From contig CM044309.1 in NCBI GenBank assembly GCA_024291935.2, forward strand, positions 30,466,001 through 30,530,000: a stretch of 64,000 nucleotides of DNA, in the 5' to 3' direction. This document shows, one piece after another, positions 45,610 to 57,070 of the stretch (its first letter is position 1; every line of letters starts with the position of its first letter). The notes beneath the pieces were generated by a model. It was given only the letters and a program-made list of their open reading frames with translations, was not told where the DNA came from and made no database searches. Position numbers and translations under genes: made by a program. The stretch comes from Okapia johnstoni. Its lineage: Eukaryota; Chordata; Mammalia; Artiodactyla; Giraffidae.

Positions 45610-46165
45610 TGTACATACATCTTTTCCAAAAATGGTTGCTCCAATTTATATTGCATTGTAACCTCTTCTTCGACCATGTGGTGTTTGTTGCCTTCACTTG
45701 AATCTGGACTGACTTCTAACTTCCTGAACCAAAAATATGCAAGGGAAATGATGCTGATGGCTTCCTAGGCTAGGTCATAAATGGTAAAATGACTTCTATG
45801 GGCTCTCTCTTTCTCTCCCTTAGATTGCTTGCTCTGGGAGAAGCCAGTCACTATGCTGTGAGGACATTTAAGCAGCCTGGGAAAGTATCACATGTGGAAA
45901 ACTGGGCTGGTGACCCACAGTCAGTACCAACTTGCCAACTATGTGAGCACCTTGGAAGAAATCCTCAGTCTTAGTTAAGCCTACAGATGACTGCAGCTCT
46001 AACCAAAATCCTACTGTAGCAACATGAGAGACCTCATGCCAGAATCACTCATCTAACCCATTCTCAAGTAAATGACCCCCAGGAAGCATGACAAATCATA
46101 TATGATGTTACTGTTTTAAGCTATGAAGTTTGGGGATGATTTGTTACCTAATGATAGATAAAACA
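45610..46165 (+). mobile_element. MLT1-type (ERVL-MaLR) solo LTR, ancient
   Basis: CTTGAATCTGGACTGACTTC, GCTCTGGGAGAAGCCAGTCA, GATGACTGCAGCTCTAACCA, ATGAGAGACCTCATGCCAGA, TTTTAAGCTATGAAGTTTGG and ATTTGTTACCTAATGATAGA are the later two-thirds of a MaLR LTR in order. The 5' boundary is decayed. No internal coding region lies beside it, so it is a solo LTR or a fragment. Confidence 0.75.
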
Positions 46166-46894
46166 AGGCTCAAATAAAAAGTGTTTTAGAAACTGTAAAT
46201 GAGTCATTTATAAAGTTAATGCCTGCTTTATAAATGCAATTGGGTGTATATATTCAGAGAAAGAAAATTTAAATAAATATGCTCTTTGAACCGAATAATT
46301 TAGGTTGCGGCTGTGATACATATCATCCATCTAAACCCCAATTTGCATCAAGTTTACTATAACAGAATTATAATAGTAACCAGTTACATAGACTTCCCAG
46401 CAGGCAACAACTCTGGAAATGGAAAAGGGGAAACAATGCCTTTCATCTATGCTGTGCTCTACAGTTCACAAAGATCTTTAGCAAACATCATCTCAGAAAC
46501 TGATTTACCAGGAAGCTAAAAATGCTTTGGTTGCTGGGTCTCTCGCAGGCACAAGCCCCTTCCAAGACCCTGGGAATATGTTCACGTGCTCTGCGTTTTT
46601 GTAAAATTTGCAAAAGCAGGTATTTTAACTGCAGTTTGTTATGACCACGCTTTCTCTTTACTCTGACTCCTCTTTCAAGTGTCTCTTCCTAGCCACATTC
46701 TTTGAAATATTTTTGACATCTGGCTAAAATAAAGCTGAGGTGGGAATATGGTTTTCATAACATACAGTGATTTCTTATTCTAAATTCCACATTATATGTA
46801 ATTTTGTTTTTATGATTTGGTAATTCTATTTTTTAACCAGGGTATCCCAAATTCTGTAAGTTTCAGACTCCACAGAACCTGCATCTTCCCTTGA
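46166..46894. other. Single-copy spacer
   Basis: No gene or named repeat. Confidence 0.45.
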
Positions 46895-47080
46895 TCACCC
46901 TGAGTTATAAACACAGTGGCCCTGTAATGTTGTTAGGGAAGATGCTATTATCCCAATTTTCTAATGAGAAAATGGAGATTCTAAAATTCCAAGTGGATTA
47001 TCCGAGGTTATATAATTAATAAGAAACAAAGAAAAAACTCAAACCTCAGACCTGATTCCTGGTTCAATGCTCTTTCCAAT
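46895..47080 (-). repeat. MIR SINE fragment
   Basis: ATGCTATTATCCCAATTTTC, TAATGAGAAAATGGAGATTC and CAGACCTGATTCCTGGTTCA give a reversed MIR order. Confidence 0.6.
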
Positions 47081-48363
47081 AGCCACTCTTCTGGAAGAAC
47101 ATAACCCTCTAATTTCCCAGCAAAACTGTGTCCCACTCTTTTTCATCCTGGTCTCTCCTAAATTAATATGATAATGTAATTCAGCTTCAATTAACAATAA
47201 ATCAGGCACAAAGGAAAGATCATATAGGTTACATTTCAATTGTAAGCTTTTCCTCGCTGCTCTCAAATCTCATAATCCAACTGTACATCAGACTAGGAAA
47301 ATGAATTCAAGAGTACAGCAAGTATAAAGACAGAACAACCCAGTGATGTTGGGCTGTACTTTTCTGAGTAGGCTTGTGGAAGACATAGGATGAATAACTT
47401 CTCCCTTGCAAACGGCTTTCTTGGTACCATCTAGATGCTGCTTCAGGAAACTGCCCTCAGCTTTGCGTACCATTGATCTGGCCAATTTTATTTTTCATTG
47501 AGCGTCTTCTTTCCATCCTAACCCATAGCATTTGGCCTGCCCCTTGCTTCTCAAGAGAATGGGAGTCCATCCCAGTTCTGCATTCTTGTGAAACAGTCTG
47601 TTTTAAAACCTGAATTACCTCAGTGAGGCCTCTTGGATCTTTTTACAGAGCTAACAAATCAGAACACTATTTGTTGATCCAGAGGTGGGAAGAAATCAAG
47701 CTCTCCCAAGGGCAAAAGTTAACTGGGTAGAGCTGAGTCACTGCAACAATTGATTTCAATTAGTCTTAAATAGTCATAACGGATGCTAAAAGATCTCTTC
47801 TAAAAATGTCCTTCAGCTGATAATTTATTTCCACTCCTTTCCCTCTTCAGAGGCAAAACTTTAATGGACTGTCTTTTTGCAGCAAATCTTAATATAACAG
47901 TTAATATGCAGACAAAGTGACCGAGTCCCCTTGACACATGCGTCTGATCTCCATTTGGCAGGGATGGGAGGGAGGGAGGAAGGAGGAAGTACTTAAGTGC
48001 AGATGTGGTCCCCTCCCCTACGCCATCGCAGTGTAGGCTCTGTATCGTTAAATTCTTCTATGAGTTTCTTACAAATCTCTTTTCAAAGGTAGCAAACTGT
48101 GGGGTCATCTTTTTCAATTCCACTAAAGGCACCTAGGCTAAAATATAATTTTTCTATTGGATACTATGAATAACGTTTATAGTTATATTTTATATTATGT
48201 AAAATTATAGTCATTTTGTTTAATCTGTTTTAAGAGAAACAAGAAGACGTTAGTTTTTTCTAGTTCTTTTTGCTTTATTTTATGTTTAAAATACCCTAAC
48301 TGTTCTTTCTTCCTGTCTCTTCTTTGCCTTATTCCAACTTACCACTCATTAAAACACCCACTG
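47081..48363. other. Single-copy spacer
   Basis: A purine-rich GGGAGGGAGGGAGGAAGGAG tract occurs at about 47967-47986. No gene or named repeat. Confidence 0.45.
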
Positions 48364-48645
48364 GAGCTTCCCTGGTGGTTCAGTGGTAAAGAATGTCAGT
48401 GCAGGAAACGCGGGTTCAATCCCTGACTGGGGATGATCCCACACGCCGCAGAGCCACTAAGCCTGTGCACAGCTACTGAGCCTGTGCTCTAGAGCCGTGC
48501 TCCACAGCAAGAGAAGTCACCACAATGAGAAGCCCGTGCACCACAATTAGAGAGTCGTCCCCTCTCGTAACAACTAGAGAAAAGCCCATGCAGCAGTGAA
48601 GGCCCAGCACATACTATAAACAAATAAATAAAATTATTTTTTTTA
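48364..48645 (+). mobile_element. CHR-1-type SINE
   Basis: GGAGCTTCCCTGGTGGTTCA head, GGGTTCAATCCCTGACTGG, GCAAGAGAAGTCACCACAAT and a (AAAT)n tail. Confidence 0.88.
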
Positions 48646-48769
48646 AATCCATTAATCTGCATACCATTTTGATCCTAAGCCTTCTTGTTAATTCTACCAG
48701 AATTCCAAGTCTTCTTCTTATCAGTTTCTATTTTTAGCTCCTTCCTTTCTTTCTATAATGTGATATAAA

Positions 48770-49140
48770 ATTCTATTCACCAGTATTCCAGGGGGCTGCC
48801 CCCGGACAGAGATGAGCAATCAGACCTGACCAGACTTCCTGAATGCTGGCAACAGCCCCAGGGCAGCAATGTGACTGCCAATGCCACGGCTGTGGAAGGA
48901 GCAGAATGTGACCAGGAAAGAAGTGGAGGGGATGGCCAGGGCTTCTGGGGGCACAGTGCAGACCCAGACCACCTGGGAGAATCTGGGACAAGAGATTTGT
49001 GAACACCCATGAAGACTTCAGGAAGATGAGCACATGAGATCTGAGTTTGCTTTCCTGTGATTTGCCGAGTCCTTTCTTCAATAAACGCTAAAAAGAGGCT
49101 GTATTTCTTGCTCTCGTGTCTCCCTGCAAAGCCCTTACCC
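48770..49140 (+). other. Unassigned block with an AATAAA motif and a 70-plus codon open frame
   Basis: GC-richer than its flanks, starting near CAGTATTCCAGGGGGCTGCC. A + strand frame without ATG stays open from about 48766 to a stop at about 49002. Further on, TTCTTCAATAAACGCTAAAA resembles an LTR or retrocopy 3' end. The frames on the minus strand (102 and 121 codons) show no domain. It could be an LTR piece or a decayed processed retrocopy. I do not recognise it. Confidence 0.3.
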
Positions 49141-49162
49141 AATTTCTATCCACTGAACAGTC

Positions 49163-49763
49163 TCTTTATTTTTCTGGGCTCCAAAATCACTGAAGATGGT
49201 GACTGCAGCCATGAAATTAAAAGATGCTTGCTCCTTGGAAGAAAAGCTATGACCAACCTAGATAGCATATTAAAAAGCAGAGACATTACTTTGCCAACAA
49301 AGGTCTGTCTAGTCAAAGCTATGGTCTTTTTCAGTAATCATGTATGGATGTGATACTAGAGCTACCAAGAAAGCTGAGAGCCGAAGAACTGATGCTTTTG
49401 AACTGTGGTGTTGGAGAAGACTCTTGTGAGTCCCTTGGACTGCAAGGAGATCCAACCAGTCCATCCTAAAGGAGATCAGTCCTGAATATTCATTGGAGGG
49501 ACTGATGCTGAAGCTGAAACTTCAATACTTTGGCCACCTGATGCGAAGAACTGACTCATTGGAAAAGACCCTGATGCTGGGGAAGATTGAAGGCAGGAGA
49601 AGAAGGGGACCATAGAGGATGAGATGGTTGGATGGCATCACCGACTCAATGGACATGAGTTTGAGTAAGCTCTGGGAGTTGGTGAGGCCTGGCGTGCTGC
49701 CGTTCATGGGTTCGCAAAGAGGCTGACACGACTGAGTGACTGAGCTGAACTGAACTGAACTGA
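49163..49763 (+). mobile_element. BovB LINE 3' end with 11-bp target-site duplication
   Basis: It starts in the C-terminal ORF region (TTTTTCTGGGCTCCAAAATC) and runs to the BovB 3' end with (TGAAC)n. ACTGAACAGTC flanks it at 49152-49162 and 49764-49774, though the second copy merges with the tail repeat. The ORF is broken by indels near 49330-49360. 5' truncated and inactive. Confidence 0.9.
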
Positions 49764-49774
49764 ACTGAACAGTC

Positions 49775-50418
49775 CCAACTGTCCACACCAGTAAGAAAAG
49801 ATCCCACCAGAGACAGGAACTATCGTGGGTCACATTTTCATGGAGGGTCTACTTTAGAGACATGGGACTCATAGCTCAGTGCTTGATGTAGGCACCACTG
49901 TTGCACTGGCTTAGACTTCTGGCATCAGGCAGGACTTTGGGGCTCTGCTAAGGAAACTGTTTATAAGATTTGGGAACAAGTGGGCATGACCAGAGCTCCC
50001 AGATGTGAGCGTGGTACTTCCTTCTACTCCTACACTAACTGCCTCATTCACATTCAGGAATTATCTTTTTTCCTCTCTTCCATAAACCTTATCAGCTGTC
50101 CATCACAGCTTGTGTATCAACTTGGCCGCTTATAGTTCTAGAACAAAGCTTTCTCCTCATCAGCCATCCTGATTAAAACAAATCAGAAAAGTAGTTCTGG
50201 TGTTTACTTGTGTGCATGTCACCCTCTTCCCTCATGATATGAAAAGTTGCTTTGAAGGAGAAAGGATTTAGAAAAGGACCCCTAGGCCACCTGGTAGTAA
50301 AGGACTTTATGTGTTGCATTGGCTTAAAAAGCCAGAAGGAATCTCAGCACGTGTTTGGTTAGTGATCTCAAGATGTTGGTAATGGCTAAACATTTTGCCA
50401 GATGAAAACCTTAGCTCA
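49775..50418. other. Single-copy spacer
   Basis: No gene or named repeat. Confidence 0.45.
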
Positions 50419-50616
50419 GGGACTTCCCTGACTGTCCAGTGGTTAAGGCTTTGCTTTCCAATGCACGGGATGCCAGTTTTATCCCTGACCAGGGACCTAA
50501 GATCCCGCATGCCTTGTGGCCAAAACACCAGAACATAAACAACAGAAGCAATATTACAACAAATTTAATAAAGACGAAAAAAAAATGGTCCACATTAAAA
50601 AAAAAAAAAAAAACCG
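50419..50616 (+). mobile_element. CHR-2-type SINE with A-rich tail
   Basis: AGGGACTTCCCTGACTGTCC head, TTTATCCCTGACCAGGGACC, ATCCCGCATGCCTTGTGGCC and a pair of A runs. Confidence 0.88.
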
Positions 50617-50689
50617 CAGCCCAGATTGGAATAAGTGAAGTAGATTCTGACCCTGGGCCAACTTTCTCCTCATCCCCCATTTCCCCTCA

Positions 50690-50880
50690 CCACGTGGCTC
50701 TATGACCTTGGGCAAGTAGCTGGGTACCCCACTGTGTCCTCCTGTGCCCACAAAGTAAGATATCAGTGCCTGCTGCACAGACTCAGTACAAGCATAAAAC
50801 AAGAGGGTATAAGTGAAACCCTTGACACCATGCTGGAAAATAGCAATCCCCAGCAAACATTGCCATTACTGTTTTTCTTA
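50690..50880 (+). repeat. MIR SINE
   Basis: TATGACCTTGGGCAAGTAGC, GTGCCCACAAAGTAAGATAT and a degraded 3' part follow MIR order. Confidence 0.65.
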
Positions 50881-53077
50881 TTAATGGCAGAACTAAGACT
50901 AGAGGCCTTCTCTCTCCTCTTTCAGGCTCTTACATTTGTTTATACTGAAACATATACAACTTGTCCCTGCTTTGCTTTTGTTTTACTGCTGTTATTTTCA
51001 GGATGCTCTTACTTTCAGATTCCCCCTACTGTCACCACCAGCTTGGACACAGCCACCAGTCCCAGCCTATCTCCTGCACCAGTCCCAGCCTATCTACTGC
51101 TCAGTTAACAAGCTGGGACCCGGGCACGCATGCACAAGCAGATATGCACGTGCAGAAGAGCACCCAGCCTTGCTCCCTGCAGGCAGGCTGGGTCAAAGCT
51201 GTCTTGTTCCTCTGGCCTCCCTCTCCTGTGGCATCACTGCCTCCCCCTCTCCGTCTTGGCTTTTTCTCCTGTGTGTGATAGAACAGGTTTTTCTCAGCCC
51301 CCTTCTCCTTTTTACGATCTCTTCCTGACTTTTCCTCCCCTTGCCTGCCTTACAAGCATCCTGTCTCATCTCTTTCCTCTCTCCTCTCTCCCACTCCTGC
51401 CTCCTTACTGATGGAAGAGCCCACTTGATCACATGCTTGGTCCTGTTCCATCCAGTTTTATCCAGTGAGTTCCCTCGGTCTTCGCCTCATTTGAAGGTTT
51501 TAAACAGGGACTGAAACGCCATCCTAATGCTTGAGGCAGTACCATCATCTCACATCAGGGTCTTATGGTTACAACAGGAGCGCTGTTGGAATAAATATGG
51601 GAGCCAGGTGCTGCTACTGATAATCCCCAATAAAGGGCTCCGCGAGGCCCACGATGATGTACTACCAGATGAATCAATGCCATCTGGATGTCCAACTCTG
51701 GCCAGGAGGGCAGTAAAGTCATGGTGCTCAGTATTTAATGTTAATTTCCCCTGAATAACCCAGAGTGAATTTTGTAATTTGCAATATTGTAAATTTTGTC
51801 AACATGTGGGGAACTAAAACACTGTTTATCCTGTATACTCTGGCTAATCATACCCTGGCTGTCTTTCTGATTGCTGATTCATTTTGTTCATATTTAAAAG
51901 GGAATAAATGTATCCCAGAGAAAGCACTCATCTGGACGAGCTCTGAAACCTAAGCAAAGGCTGAACTATGGAGGATAATTGGGTTCAGAGCCAAAAAGTG
52001 CAGCTTCCAGGGAAGAGTGCGTCTACGGATGATACTGAACGAGTTAGGTTCTCAGGTATAACTGGGATCAGGACATAAATCTTGGAGTAAAATTCATCTT
52101 CCCAGACTCCCTGATCATTCAAGCCACTTGCTTGTCCAACGGTAAAAATATAACCCCTCTTACCAAAATTCTGTCAACCAGAGAATTATATTAGTCAGAA
52201 ATCTCTATTATTGGTGCTTTGTTAGTCTAATTTGATATATACTATATGTAATGTGTATGTAATTACATGGCACATAATCATATAGTATGGATGTGTTATA
52301 TCATATAGTTATATATCATATGCTATATCTACTGCATTTATAATATGTAACTATTGGCGCCTTGCTAGTAAAATTGAGTATGTAATTAGTAATATGTAAT
52401 ACAAATAGTCGTAATAAAGAACTTGTGGTTCATTTAAACTACAAAGCATATCTCTGATAACCTAAGAAATCCATTCATCATTCACCAAAGATTTAAGAAA
52501 CTTCTGTGTGCAAAATAAAACCTGGAATTCCAAACTGTGTTCAGTTAGTTCCCATGTTAAGAATATTTTATTGTATTTTAATTATCAAAGATCTGAATGC
52601 ATGTACAGGATCAGATTTGGTTTTTCATTTTTTGGTTCTTGAAGGCTGTACATTGAATGATACATATGATTTGATATATTATAATCTGTACAAGGTACAT
52701 CTGCTGCTTTTGTCTGCCCGTCATGTCTTCTTCCTCATTGTGAATTGTGTCCCAACTCATCTTTGGAGAACTACCCTACCCCATTGCAAGCAGTGATATA
52801 ATATATATTTAAAGGATAAATATATAATCAAATAGCCCCCACGAACAATTAACTCATTTTTCTTTTTGGATTATTTGCCCTTTTGTCTCCTTCCCAATAC
52901 ATTCCTTCTTCCCCACAAATCAATGAAATTGAGGCTGCTGGGGCAATCTTTTTCTCAAGTTCATAATACAAATGTTTCTTTTCCTCTCTATCTGCCTCGC
53001 CCCCCACTGAGTTCCCTTTACTGGAGTCTCTGTGACCTTCACTCTCCTCAATCAGAAAAGTAAAGAACAAAGGAAGT
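50881..53077. other. Spacer with pyrimidine-rich and AT-rich tracts
   Basis: 51000-51420 is C/T-rich and has a short direct repeat (CCAGTCCCAGCCTATCTCCT-like units at 51057 and 51078). Several overlapping 75-130-codon frames there have no domain or splice support. 52220-52350 is a TATA-rich imperfect tract. No gene. Confidence 0.45.
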
Positions 53078-53803
53078 TGATAATGGCGTGAGACATGTCA
53101 GCCTGTTAAACAGGGATATCCCCGAGGCTCCCCCTTCAGAAATTTTTTGATACGTTTGAGGATATACCTGAGCTATCAGTCCTCCCTGAGCTGGGAGATC
53201 CAATCACCAGGTTAGGCTGAAAGACCTCGGTATACAGTGTCACCTGTAACCCAAGCCTGCAGCCCGGACCCCAGAGCTGTGTCCTAGGAGGAGGTGGCAG
53301 CATCATCCACCCACAGGAGAAGCTTGATGCTTTAATAACATTTGCTTGCTACACTGCAAGTTTTACATCCCAGTGACTTTTCGGAGATAAATTACAGTTT
53401 TCTCTAAGAGCAAATTGTGAAACTCAGCAGCTCACTTTACTTGGCTGCAGGAATAATTCTCATTTGGCTAAAATTAAGAATTTAAATGGGTGCCTTTGGA
53501 GCCCAGGTAGTTTAAGAACTCCCTGGGTCCTCTTCACGGTTGAGTTATGCTCTGAAAACTCCTGGTAGAGGAGCTACCTGTGACCAAAATGCCGCGGAGA
53601 GTGCTTCTTTAAGACACTATTAAGACTTCTCTCCTCGACTTCCCAGTAAAAACCCAGCAGTTGGGTGGCCTGTATTCTTAGGGGACAGAGTCATCCCTGT
53701 TTAGAGACTCTACTAGATGGGTCCTTATTCATCTGCAAATAAACTCTTTTTCTCTCAATTTTCCTGCTGTGACACACTCATCTCTAATTCTCTCCTGCTC
53801 TCA
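53078..53803 (+). mobile_element. Probable endogenous retrovirus solo LTR (BTLTR1-like)
   Basis: About 725 bp starting TGATAATGGCGTGAGACATG and carrying CTGTAACCCAAGCCTGCAGC and CCCGGACCCCAGAGCTGT. Near the end ATCTGCAAATAAACTCTTTT holds an AATAAA (53738-53743), followed by a T/C-rich U5-like stretch. This is the usual U3-R-U5 layout of a class I ruminant LTR. No gag, pol or env remnant lies next to it, so it is probably a solo LTR. A clear target-site duplication was not found. Confidence 0.65.
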
Positions 53804-53863
53804 TCTATGGGGTCGCACAGAGTCAGACACAACTGAAGCGACTTAGCAGCAGCAGCAGCAGCA
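53804..53863 (+). mobile_element. BOV-A2 SINE 3' stub with (AGC)n
   Basis: The last ~60 bp of BOV-A2 (TCTATGGGGTCGCACAGAGT, GACTTAGCAGC) with six AGC units. It abuts the end of the LTR. Confidence 0.88.
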
Positions 53864-54167
53864 CATTAGTCTAGAAGATCTCTGAAAACAGAGAAGGCAA
53901 ACATGAGCAGTTGCCTTGTCTGAGTGTCTGGTTTGGATTAGAAGATAAACACCTCCCGCCATCCTATACCCTACTGAGTCTTACTGGGAGGGGCTCTGAA
54001 ACGTGCAATAATTCAGTGGCTCTGGGAGAGAAGTCAGTATCTTACATCACCTACATCTAGACAAAATCCTTCTTTGTGTCTATTCTACTACATCATCAGT
54101 AAATCCTTAAAATAAATATTAACTCAATTTTTAGTAAAGATCTAATGATTTAAATTCTCTGTGTTTT
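53864..54167. other. Single-copy spacer
   Basis: No gene or named repeat. Confidence 0.45.
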
Positions 54168-54360
54168 ATAAATAAGCCACTTGCTAATTGTGTAACCTTG
54201 GGCAGGCTGTTTATCTCTCTGTTCCCCAGTTTTCTATAAAATGGGAAGTAATGATAAGGGTACCAATCTCCTAGGGTGATTATGAGAATTCAGTGAGGCA
54301 GTTTGTGTGTTTACCCACCTGCTGCTGTATGTAGTAAGAGCTCAATTAATGTTAAGTGTT
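54168..54360 (+). repeat. MIR SINE
   Basis: CCACTTGCTAATTGTGTAAC, CTTGGGCAGGCTGTTTATC and AGAGCTCAATTAATGTTAAG are in MIR order on the + strand. Confidence 0.75.
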
Positions 54361-54564
54361 TAACTGCTATGGGAGAGACCTTGTGATTGGATTCCCATCC
54401 CTGAGTCAAATATGCAACAGGCATCTACTATCTAAGTTTTTCTTGTCTCTGAGCTATAGCAATGAATAAATTACAGTGCCTATCCTCAGAGAGCAAGCAG
54501 TTAGACCAGGGGAGAGCTACAGAATCCTTTATATAGCCTACAATATGGTTAGAGATAGTAATAA

Positions 54565-54745
54565 CCATTAACATTTATTGAGTCCTTAATACTATGCTGG
54601 GCATTTTACATGGATTGCTTTATTTAATCATTTCAGAAACTTATGTGGTAGACATAAGTTCTTGAAGAAACTCAAGAAACTTGTATTTATTGTTCAGATG
54701 AAGAAATTAAGGCTTTGAAAGATTAAGTAACTTCACATCCGTCAG
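54565..54745 (-). repeat. MIR SINE
   Basis: ATTTATTGAGTCCTTAATAC, ATGCTGGGCATTTTACATGG and GATGAAGAAATTAAGGCTTT give a reversed MIR. Confidence 0.7.
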
Positions 54746-54779
54746 ACTTCAGAAACTATGCTTTTTACCATTTTTCTTT

Positions 54780-56230
54780 ACTGAGTGCTGGAGATACAAA
54801 TATGTACCATGTGCTAAGAGAGCCCACATACAGTGGAAATCATTGTGTTTTCAGAACCTGTGGACAGGAGGTGGCACACGAGCAGGGTCTTGACAGAAGA
54901 AGGAAAACAGACAAAGAATGAAGGGGAGGAGGAAGCATTCAAAACCAGGCAGGTGTGACCGTGAGCAGACAGGACTGTGGATGCACAGAGGGGGCAGGGA
55001 TGACAGGAATGGGCAGGCCCATTGGGAATGGCCTGGGGCACAATGGGACAGAATTTGAATTCTGGTTGTGTGTTCAAGAGAGGTTTCTAAGAAGATATAA
55101 CACAAGATCCCCAAATCAAGTGATCAAAAACCAAGCAAGCGAAGACTTTGCCAACATCAAGCAGGCCTAGAGGAGACCCCTAAACAAAACTCTAGAATGA
55201 AATAAAAGTCAGGGATCTTTCCACACGGAGAGGAGAGGAGCTCAGACAGGTGAGTAGCACATTTATCTGTGTGTTTATTTGACAACTTTCTGTCTCCCCC
55301 ACTAGATTGTTGAGCTTATCAGTGCAGTGACTATGCTAATTTTGCTCACTATTTTAATTCTAAAACCTAACACTGTCCTGGTCCTTAACAGATATCCTAT
55401 AAATATACCTTGCCTGAAAGTTTGGAATCACTAAAAGCTCAGAAGAGGGGCTCCAGATATTGTGCGTGGTCAAGACATCAAAACAAGGCGATCCTTGTGC
55501 TGAGCCTTGAAGGATGATTGGACATTAACAGGCCAATTGTGGGAGAGAGGGATGCACTGGAGAGGAATGGTCACTGGGCAAAAAAATGGAGGCATGAGAG
55601 AGGACAGTGCATGCAGGCAACTCCAAGTAGGTTGGTCTGGCTAGAGCAGGGTTTCTCAGCCTCAGCACTATGGACATTTTGGCTAATTCTTTGTCGTGTG
55701 TAGCTGTTCTATGCATTGCAGGATATTTAGCAGCACTCGAGGCCTCTGTCCAGTAGATACCAGAGGGAATTCCCCCTTTCGTCCCTAACCTTGACCATCT
55801 AAGATGCCCCCAGACATTGCCAAATGATCTCCCCCTACCAATTCAGACCCACTGCCAGGGTTCTTCCAGTGAAGAGAAAAAAAATACGGGGACATAACAC
55901 AAGATACTGCTAGAGGAAAAGGCAGAGGGAAAAGGTCAAAAGACATGTGCGTCATGGCCAAAGTGGATGGGCTTAACCTGAGCTCAGTGGGAAAATCCCT
56001 AAAGCATTGAAACCGAGCAGGGCCATGAATGCAGCCTTGTGTTTTGGGAAAATCACTTGGCAGCAGTGGTTCGCAGAGGGTCAGGCATGTCTGCAAGGAG
56101 AACAGGCTGTTTCAGCCCTCCATGCAAGAAGACATGAGAACCGCAACTGAGGCCATGGGCAGGAGAAGTGGGAGGGCAGATGAGAGCTTCTTAGGAAGTT
56201 AAACCCACAGCGTTTGGTTCCGAAGAAAGA
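54780..56230. repeat. L2 LINE mosaic
   Basis: GAGTGCTGGAGATACAAATA, GCTGAGCCTTGAAGGATG, GGCCATGAATGCAGCCTTGT and AATCACTTGGCAGCAGTGG fit L2. A sense L2 3' UTR piece lies at 55255-55410 (TGTCTCCCCCACTAGATTGT), and a MER20 copy interrupts at 55647-55835. Frames of 60-100 codons here are not genes. Confidence 0.5.
55647..55835 (-). repeat. MER20 DNA transposon
   Basis: CAGGGTTTCTCAGCCTCAGC, TATGGACATTTTGGCTAAT, GCATTGCAGGATATTTAGCA and AGACATTGCCAAATGATC form a nearly full reversed MER20 (hAT-Charlie). Confidence 0.8.
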
Positions 56231-57070
56231 TGATATCAGCAGAGATGTGATGAAAGTAACCCCTTCAAGGATGGAGGGGAAGCTAAGCAAGAGAAGCTTG
56301 CTGGAAACTAAACAGTTAATATCGGAGAAGGATGCTAATCAAATGAGCAAGTGTGAAGTGAAAATGCCAACCCAAGGGAAGAAATCCTGCCAAAGGTGGC
56401 ACAGGCAAATGGAGAAAAATGCAAGCTGTGCTAGTGAGATGGTCTTGAACGTGGAGTTGAACTGCATGAGAGGATTCAGGCAGAGGGAAACAGATGGTCC
56501 TTGCGATGTCCTCAGTCACTTGACAAGCTGGATAAATAATTGTTGCCAGGGAAGAAATAATAAAAGCAGGATTCTGCCAGCATGAGCTGCTGCTGTTGCC
56601 ATGGCCTTTGGTTCAGAGCATGCTTCTGGAGGCGAGTGGAAGGAAAATAAATATGGAATGATGGAGGGAAATCAATTAGCCCCTCACAGATGGCCTCCCA
56701 CATCCAAGAGACTGTTACTGCCACTAACATGCAAGGTTGAATAAGGTAGAAGAGAAATAACACAGAGAAGGCTGTGTCGAGGGCTTCGTGAGATAATCTC
56801 ACAGCAGCAGGGGTACCCACAGGGCTCACAGGACAGCTGTGGAGGACGGGACCTGGGCCAAACCCGGCCAGGCTGGTGCCTGAGAGCTCAGGCCAAGCTC
56901 CCCTGAAGGGGCGGAAAGTCAGGCTTGCAGAACCAGACTGCGTCAGTTATGGACCCTGACAATTCGACTGACTGCAGAAACCCACGGGGTGTGGTGGGGT
57001 GGCGAGGGTGCTTTGCTGGGAGGAAGAGATGGACGGATTGTCTAAAATAGGGTATTTCCTTCCCACTAAA
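56231..57070. other. Single-copy spacer
   Basis: The 123-codon frame at 56214-56585 has no recognisable domain and no splice or promoter support. No named repeat. Confidence 0.45.

Noticed and set aside
50734..51328. Overlapping 105-130-codon frames
   Set aside because: Low-complexity, Ser/Leu/Pro-rich translations of a C/T-rich tract; no start context, domain or splice sites.
53078..53863. Possible complete endogenous retrovirus
   Set aside because: Only one LTR-like unit is seen and no gag, pol or env-like sequence adjoins it.
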